NCBI RefSeq assembly: GCF_009720385.1
Contig: NZ_ML769302.1
Coordinates: 124,001-188,000 of the forward strand
DNA length: 64,000 nucleotides
Reading direction: 5' to 3'
Origin: Catellatospora vulcania
GTDB lineage: Bacteria > Actinomycetota > Actinomycetes > Mycobacteriales > Micromonosporaceae
In this document: positions 59,329 through 64,000 of the stretch, in pieces
Numbering within the stretch: the stretch's first letter is position 1
Layout: each line of letters begins with the position of its first letter
The notes under the pieces: model-generated
Told to the model about the DNA's origin: nothing
Database searches by the model: none
What the model saw: the letters and a program-made list of their open reading frames with translations, nothing else
Position numbers and translations under genes: made by a program

Positions 59329-59649
59329 TCACGTCGACTCCCGGACCGGGCCCGCGACGGCGGTGGCCTCGGCTGCGCCTGCCCCGGTGACCACCTGCAC
59401 GGAGAGGGTGAGGTCGAGACCGTCGAGGTGGCAGGCGGTGACTGTCGCCGCGTTGGCGGCCGCGATCGCCGCGGCCCGGTCGCAGGCCGCGGCGGTGCCT
59501 TCGATCGCGTACGCCGCGCCCGCCAGCGCGCCCAGGTCGGCGGCCGTCTGCGCCTGCTCGCGGGCGACCAGGTGCGCGCCGTCGGCGGCCACGACGGTGC
59601 CCGCAGCCACGAAGACCAGCCCCACGCCCAGCGCGTACAGCGAGCTCAC
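59329..59649 (-). CDS. TadG-like pilus-assembly protein (helicase/secretion neighbourhood TadE-like)
   Basis: 106 residues: one N-terminal membrane helix (LYALGVGLVFVAAGTVVAAD) then REQAQTAADLGALAGA, the sequence typical of TadG-like proteins, and an outer domain with two Cys (ACDRAA, ACHLDG), a likely disulfide. It forms part of the Flp pilus assembly. GTG 59649 overlaps the TadE stop by 4 bases (GTGA). It is the last gene of the Tad operon, ahead of repeat copy B. Confidence 0.8.
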   Translation of the reverse strand: MSSLYALGVGLVFVAAGTVVAADGAHLVAREQAQTAADLGALAGAAYAIEGTAAACDRAAAIAAANAATVTACHLDGLDLTLSVQVVTGAGAAEATAVAGPVREST

Positions 59650-59936
59650 GGCGCACCCGGTTCCCGGGCGGCGGTCGCGGTGCAGGTCAGCACGGTAACC
59701 CGGATCGAGCGCCGGACCGTCGCGGTGACGGTGTCGCCGGCGACGTCCACGCTCGCCCCGCCGGGCGTGCCGCCACCACGTGCGGCGGTGAGCGCGGCGT
59801 CCCGGGCGGCGGCGACGCAGCCGAGTTTCACGGTCACCGCGGCGACCGCGCCGATGCCGGTGACCAGCAGCAGCACCACGGCGGGCAGCGCCACCGCCAG
59901 TTCGGCGGTGGCGCTACCCCGGTCGGTTCGGCTCAC
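59646..59936 (-). CDS. TadE family minor pilin
   Basis: 96 residues: DRGSATAELAVALPAVVLLL carries the TadE mark (short basic leader, conserved Glu, then a membrane helix), followed by a small outer domain with GCVAAARDAALTAARGG and a Cys near the end. TadE pseudopilins are processed by a prepilin peptidase (not found here) and help pilus assembly. GTG 59936 overlaps the stop of the DUF4244 gene by 4 bases. Confidence 0.85.
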   Translation of the reverse strand: MSRTDRGSATAELAVALPAVVLLLVTGIGAVAAVTVKLGCVAAARDAALTAARGGGTPGGASVDVAGDTVTATVRRSIRVTVLTCTATAAREPGAP

Positions 59937-60268
59937 CCGAGGGCCCGTTGGATCACACCGGCCAGCGCCGCCTGCACGCTGTCACTGGTCAGCACCTTGA
60001 GCAGCAGCCCGGCGAAGGCGACCGCGGCCAGGGTGCCGACGGCGTACTCGGCGGTGTTCATCCCGGCGTCGGGCGGCCCGGCCGGACGGCCCGGCACTCC
60101 GTCTGCCTGCGGACCCTCCTCGGCGCGGGCGGGCCGAGGCGAGGGTGTCGCAGCGGACGGGCCCACGGCCTCGGTCAGGATCGCGGCGGCGTCGGCATCG
60201 ACGTCGCGCGGCAGAGCCGGTGCCGGCACGGGCGGCGCCTCCGTTCGCGGCAACCTCTGTGGGGGCAT
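59933..60268 (-). CDS. DUF4244 protein, Flp-pilin-like
   Basis: 111 residues. A long polar leader of about 67 residues precedes DAGMNTAEYAVGTLAAVAFA, which fits a prepilin site (Gly before Met, Glu at +5) and a pilin helix, then a short tail. DUF4244 is the actinobacterial major pilin candidate of Tad loci. AAGGAG lies 6 nt before ATG 60268. The leader is longer than in most Flp pilins. It overlaps TadE downstream and follows the TadBC-type gene by 23 bases. Confidence 0.85.
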   Translation of the reverse strand: MPPQRLPRTEAPPVPAPALPRDVDADAAAILTEAVGPSAATPSPRPARAEEGPQADGVPGRPAGPPDAGMNTAEYAVGTLAAVAFAGLLLKVLTSDSVQAALAGVIQRALG

Positions 60269-60291
60269 GACGATCTCCTTTCGGTGGTGGG

Positions 60292-61902
60292 TCAGAGCAC
60301 CTCGCCGAGTACGGCGAGGACCACCGGCACCAGGCCGGCGAGCACGAAGGCGGGCAGGAAGCACAGCCCGAGCGGGAGGACGATCAGGACACCGGCGCGC
60401 TGCGCGCCGGCCTGGCGGCGTACGGCGGTGTCGGCGCGCAGGTCGTCGGCGCACCGGTGCAGCGCGCCGGCCAGCGCGGATCCGTTGGCGGAGCTGCGTT
60501 CCACCGCCGCCGTCAGGCGACCGGCGGGTGGCAGGTCGGCCAGGTGCGACCAGGCCTCACCCGTGGTGGCGCCGAGCCGCAGCGAGCGCCCGATCCGCTG
60601 CAGCCGGCTGCCGAGCGGCCCGTCCAGGGCCGCGGCCACGCTCAGCACGGCGTGATCGAGTGGGGCTCCGGCCCGCAGCGCGGTGCCGATCAGGTCGACG
60701 GCCCAGGGCAGGTCGGCCAGCGCCGTCTCCCGTTCCGCACGCACCGCGGCGGGTTCCATCCGCCGCAGCACCCGCACGGTCCCGGCCGCCACACCCGCGC
60801 CCAGCACGGCACCGGGCACCGACGGCAGCAGTGCGAGCACCGCCCCGCCCGCCACGAGCCCGAACAGCCACGGCGTACGCCTGTTCGGCTGCTCCGCGTT
60901 CCGCCGCAGCGGCAGCCGCCGCAGCCGCCGCCGGGCGGTGAACCGTCCGACGGCCCGGTCCACGGGGGTACGTGTGCCCGGCCGCTGCAACCGCCGGGTC
61001 CAGGCGAGCCCCGCCGCCTGCAGCACGGCGGCTCCACCGGCGCAGGCGACGCCGGTCGGCGTGTGCAGCAGGATCCGCAGCGCGTCGACGCCGATCAGGT
61101 GGCCGAGCCCGATGCCGCCGAGTGGCAGCGCGGCCAGCAGCATCGCGGTGAGCTGCGCGCCGGCCGCCTGCGCGTGGGCCGCGGCGTCGGCACGGTCGGC
61201 GGCACGGCACTGCTCCTCCAGCCGTTCCAGCAGGTCGGCCAGCGGCGCCCCGGTGCTCGCGGCGAGTCGCTGCGCCGCGTGCACCGACCGGTCCAGCTCG
61301 TCGTCGGGCAGCAGCAGCACCGTGCCCACGCCACCGGCCCGCAGCTCGGCCGCCGAAGCGGCGAGCAGGTCGAGGGCATGCTGCCGGTGTCCCGAATCGC
61401 GCCGGGCGGTGCGCTGGTCACGCCACATCCGCAGCCCGAGGATCGTGTATCCGCCCGCGATCAGCCCGGCGACCGGCGCGTCGAGCAGCAGCCACGCGCC
61501 CACGCCGACGGCCGCGGCGGCGGCTCGGGCGTGCCGCGGCGACCAGGTGGCGGCCGATCGCCCGCCGGGCCGGGCCGATCCGATCGGCTGCGCACCTCGA
61601 TGTTCGCCCGCCATCGTGGTGGCATCGCCGGACCGCCGTCCCGCCGTGGCTCGGACCAGGCGGCGCTTGGCGACAGGTGCGAGCAGAGAACCGGCGACAC
61701 CACGCAGCCGACCTGCGACCGCGGCCGCAGTCCGACCGCGTGGCGCCCAGGCGCCGCCAGGCGCCGCAGCCCCATCGGGTCCCCAGGCGCGGCCAGGTGC
61801 CGCGGCCCCGCCAGTTGACCAGGCCTTGCCGGAGGTCGCGGCCGGGCTGACGTCGGGCGCGCTCGGCGTGCCGGATCCGGTGGCGGTGCTCGGCGTACGC
61901 AT
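60292..61902 (-). CDS. Fused TadB-TadC-type inner-membrane platform protein
   Basis: 536 residues, about twice the length of TadB or TadC alone. After a low-complexity N-terminus (Ala/Gly/Pro/Trp repeats such as GAAAPGRAWGPDG), the first T2SSF-type domain lies at about 165-290 (DLLAASAAELRAGGVGTVLL). A second, with RAERETALADLPWAVDLIGT and RQAGAQRAGVLIVLPLGLCF, is at about 390-536. The two match the order TadB then TadC. It anchors the ATPase at the membrane. ATG 61902 overlaps the TadA stop by one base, with GGAGG 4 nt upstream. Confidence 0.82.
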   Translation of the reverse strand: MRTPSTATGSGTPSAPDVSPAATSGKAWSTGGAAAPGRAWGPDGAAAPGGAWAPRGRTAAAVAGRLRGVAGSLLAPVAKRRLVRATAGRRSGDATTMAGEHRGAQPIGSARPGGRSAATWSPRHARAAAAAVGVGAWLLLDAPVAGLIAGGYTILGLRMWRDQRTARRDSGHRQHALDLLAASAAELRAGGVGTVLLLPDDELDRSVHAAQRLAASTGAPLADLLERLEEQCRAADRADAAAHAQAAGAQLTAMLLAALPLGGIGLGHLIGVDALRILLHTPTGVACAGGAAVLQAAGLAWTRRLQRPGTRTPVDRAVGRFTARRRLRRLPLRRNAEQPNRRTPWLFGLVAGGAVLALLPSVPGAVLGAGVAAGTVRVLRRMEPAAVRAERETALADLPWAVDLIGTALRAGAPLDHAVLSVAAALDGPLGSRLQRIGRSLRLGATTGEAWSHLADLPPAGRLTAAVERSSANGSALAGALHRCADDLRADTAVRRQAGAQRAGVLIVLPLGLCFLPAFVLAGLVPVVLAVLGEVL

Positions 61903-62915
61903 CAGGCCTCCAGCCAGGCCGGCGGGGTGACGTCGCGGCTGCGCAGCAGGGCGGCCAGTTCGGCGGCCGCGGGCAGCGCGCCCCCGGTGTGCCGCCATAC
62001 CGGCCGGACCGTGAGCAGGCGGTCCGGGCCGTCTGCGGCGAGCAGGCAGATCTCGTCGAGCACCCGGCCGGAGGGCGTGCGCCGCAGGTGCAGCAGCAGC
62101 CGGATCGCCGCGGCGACCTGCGCGTGCAGTGCGGGCCGGGGCAGCCCGCCGAGCAGGCCGAGCGCCTCCAGGCGTGCGGGGACGTCGGCGGAGGCGTTGG
62201 CGTGCAACGTGCCGGCGCTGCCCTCGTGCCCGGTGTTCAGTGCCGCCAGCAGGTCCACGACTTCAGCGCCCCGGCACTCGCCCACCACCAGCCGGTCCGG
62301 GCGCATCCGCAGCGCCTGCCGCACCAGCTCCGCCAGGCCGACCACGCCGACGCCCTCCACATTGGAGGTGCGCGCCTGCAGCGCGACCACGTGCGGGTGC
62401 GCCGGACGCAGCTCGGCCGAGTCCTCCACCAGCACGATGCGTTCCCGGCCCGGCGCCGCGGCGAGCATCGCGCCCAGCAGCGTGGTCTTGCCGGATCCGG
62501 TGCCGCCCGAGATCAGGAAGGTCAGCCGGGCCGCGACGATCGCGGACAGCAGGCCGGCGACGTCCGGCGGGGCCAGGTCGGCCAGCGCCATCGGCCGCTG
62601 CCGGAACGTGCGCAGCGACAGGTACGGCCCCGCGGTCGCCACCGGCGGCAGCACCGCGTGCAGGCGGGTCCCGTCGGCCAGGCGCGCGTCGACGTACGGC
62701 TGCCCGTCGTCGAGCCGCCGCCCGCACGCGGCCGCGAGCCGCTGCGCGAGCCGCCGCACCGCCTCGGCCGATGGCATGGTGAACGGTTCGCGGACCAGGC
62801 CGGATCCCCGGTCGGTCCACACCTGCACCCCGTTGACCAGGACGTCGGTGACTTCGGGTGCGGCCAGCAGCGGCCCCAACGGCCCCGCCCCGACCAGCTC
62901 CACAGGCGTGGTCAT
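61902..62915 (-). CDS. tadA: TadA/CpaF-type secretion ATPase
   Basis: 337 residues, a GspE/PilT-type ATPase: N-terminal domain with TDVLVNGVQVWTDRG, Arg-finger-like LSLRTFRQRPM, Walker A SGGTGSGKTT (Lys143), Asp-box VLVEDSAELRP, Walker B RLVVGECRG and the His-box GTLHANAS. It powers assembly of Flp pili. ATG 62915 overlaps the stop of the CpaE-like gene (ATGA). The frame extends to 62945 but the overlap favours 62915. Confidence 0.92.
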   Translation of the reverse strand: MTTPVELVGAGPLGPLLAAPEVTDVLVNGVQVWTDRGSGLVREPFTMPSAEAVRRLAQRLAAACGRRLDDGQPYVDARLADGTRLHAVLPPVATAGPYLSLRTFRQRPMALADLAPPDVAGLLSAIVAARLTFLISGGTGSGKTTLLGAMLAAAPGRERIVLVEDSAELRPAHPHVVALQARTSNVEGVGVVGLAELVRQALRMRPDRLVVGECRGAEVVDLLAALNTGHEGSAGTLHANASADVPARLEALGLLGGLPRPALHAQVAAAIRLLLHLRRTPSGRVLDEICLLAADGPDRLLTVRPVWRHTGGALPAAAELAALLRSRDVTPPAWLEA

Positions 62916-64000
62916 GCCATCACTTCCCGGATCAGGCGGCCGCACAGCGTCGCGAGCGGGCCGCGGGGTGCGCTGCCCGGGGCCTCGCCGCGTTCGAGGG
63001 CGGTGGCCAGGCGCGGCTCGGGGTGGAGCATCCCGGCCAGCGGCAGGCCCAGGGCCTGGGCCAGGTCCTCGGGGCCGAGCCGGCCGGGGGCCGGGCCGCG
63101 GACGACCACGGACATCTCCCGCCGGTACGCCGACACGACGTCGACGACCCGGGCCGCCGCGGCGGCCGCGCGCAGCTCGGCGGGCACGACGAGCAGCACC
63201 CGGTCGGCGGCCTGCAGCACCACGGCCGCGGCGTCGTCCAGGCGGCGGGGCAGGTCGACGACGATGAGCTCGCGGCCGCGCCGTCCGGCGTCCAGCGCGG
63301 CCGCCATCGCGTCGGGCGGCAGGGCCGGGGAGATCGGGGCGTCCTCCTCCGGGATGTCCCGGGCGCAGGACAGCACCACCAGGTCGCCGCGGCTGGGCAG
63401 CGCGTCGACGAACGCCGCCGGGTCGACGGGGCCGCTGGCGCGGGCGAGTTGCGGCCAGCGCAGCCCGCGCAGTTCCTCCCAGCCGAGCAGCAGGTCCGCG
63501 CCGCCGCCGAGCGGGTCCGCGTCGACGAGCAGGGTGCGCAGCCGGGTCCGGCAGGCGGTGACGGCGAGCCCGGCGGCCAGCACGCTGGCTCCGGCTCCGC
63601 CGCGGCCGCCGAGCACCGCCAGCACCCGCCCGGCTCCCCTCGCCGGTCCGCGGCCGATCCCGGCGAGGCGGTCGACCAGCCAGGACTCGGCCGCCGGCAG
63701 CAGCGCGACGTGCTCGGCCCCGAGCGCTTGGGCATAGTCCCAGGGACGCGTGTCGGTGCTGTCGCGGCAGACCACGACGACCCCGGCGCGGTGCGGCAGA
63801 CGGGCGCGCAGGCAGCCCGGCACCATGTCACCGCCGATCAGCACCAGCGGGGCGGGCCCGTAGCGCAGGCGTGCCGCGGACAGGTCGTGGGCGACCTCGG
63901 CCTCGGCGCCCGCGGCGGAGCCCAGCCGCAGCAGGTCGTCGAGCAGGTCGGGGTCGGCGGTCACGAGCAGGGTGCGGGCCGACGCGGGCGGGGCGGGCGG
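62912..64000 (-). CDS. CpaE/TadZ-like protein (Ssd/Rv3660c type), partial at 5' end
   Basis: 363 codons visible; the start lies beyond the right edge, since the residues before GTG 63964 (PASARTLLVTADPDLLDDLL) belong to the conserved family start. A MinD/ParA-type fold follows an N-terminal receiver-like domain. The P-loop is VLGGRGGAGAS with Arg in place of the first Lys and no second Lys, as in mycobacterial Ssd, so ATPase activity may be weak. LLVDADPLGGGADLLLG and IVVDLPRRLDD are the switch regions. It probably places the Tad machine in the cell; Ssd also affects septum formation. Confidence 0.88.
   Translation of the reverse strand, partial: PPAPPASARTLLVTADPDLLDDLLRLGSAAGAEAEVAHDLSAARLRYGPAPLVLIGGDMVPGCLRARLPHRAGVVVVCRDSTDTRPWDYAQALGAEHVALLPAAESWLVDRLAGIGRGPARGAGRVLAVLGGRGGAGASVLAAGLAVTACRTRLRTLLVDADPLGGGADLLLGWEELRGLRWPQLARASGPVDPAAFVDALPSRGDLVVLSCARDIPEEDAPISPALPPDAMAAALDAGRRGRELIVVDLPRRLDDAAAVVLQAADRVLLVVPAELRAAAAAARVVDVVSAYRREMSVVVRGPAPGRLGPEDLAQALGLPLAGMLHPEPRLATALERGEAPGSAPRGPLATLCGRLIREVMA

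Overview
The window is high-GC DNA from an actinobacterium, most likely a member of the Micromonosporaceae. Reasons: a mycothiol-type maleylpyruvate isomerase fold, actinobacterial DUFs (2218, 2510, 2530, 3027, 4244, CPCC), a split Ku/ligase/polymerase NHEJ operon, an MFS transporter fused to thymidylate kinase between holB and topA, and the actinobacterial 'helicase/secretion neighbourhood' (DUF1998 helicase plus Tad pilus genes). Genes are densely packed, many overlap by 4 bp (ATGA/GTGA), and several look leaderless (a TANNNT box 6-8 nt before the start codon). I found no prophage, insertion sequence, rRNA or CRISPR array, and no gene-free gap longer than 300 bases.

Left part (1-12 kb): a MarR-MFS-isomerase run on the minus strand with a perfect 21-bp operator-like palindrome, a purine permease, DUF3027, two enzymes of the futalosine route to menaquinone (mqnB, mqnD), a cold-shock-domain protein, and an Rv0862c-like protein. 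Next (12-19 kb): a lipoprotein L,D-transpeptidase, an XPB helicase, an HTH-nucleotidyltransferase-like protein, and the NHEJ operon ku > ligase > polymerase.

Middle (19-33 kb): accessory and cell-envelope genes (MFS, methyltransferase, serine hydrolase, ALF-repeat LPXTG protein), tRNA-Thr(CGU), a DUF2218 gene under an iron-box-like operator, and a membrane phosphoesterase. After these comes a 2.3-kb islet with a truncated regulator, a duplicated-domain protein, a VOC protein and a CPBP protease. This islet lies between copies of one hairpin repeat, one of which is inside ricT. A second LPXTG-type protein and a YbaB-like three-gene operon follow.

Right part (33-64 kb): holB, the MFS-tmk fusion (apparently starting at ATC), a TetR gene, topA, a lipoprotein and TrmB/LuxR-like pair, a 1254-aa secreted subtilase divergent from a 1008-aa AfsR/BTAD regulator, a VanX-like dipeptidase, H+-pyrophosphatase, a STAS/anti-sigma-type pair, and the helicase/Tad locus. 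A DUF559 gene sits between the helicase and the Tad genes with a copy of a ~66-bp palindromic repeat at each end. The main pattern not explained by the gene list is several families of long, near-perfect intergenic palindromes, some of which bracket small accessory islets.
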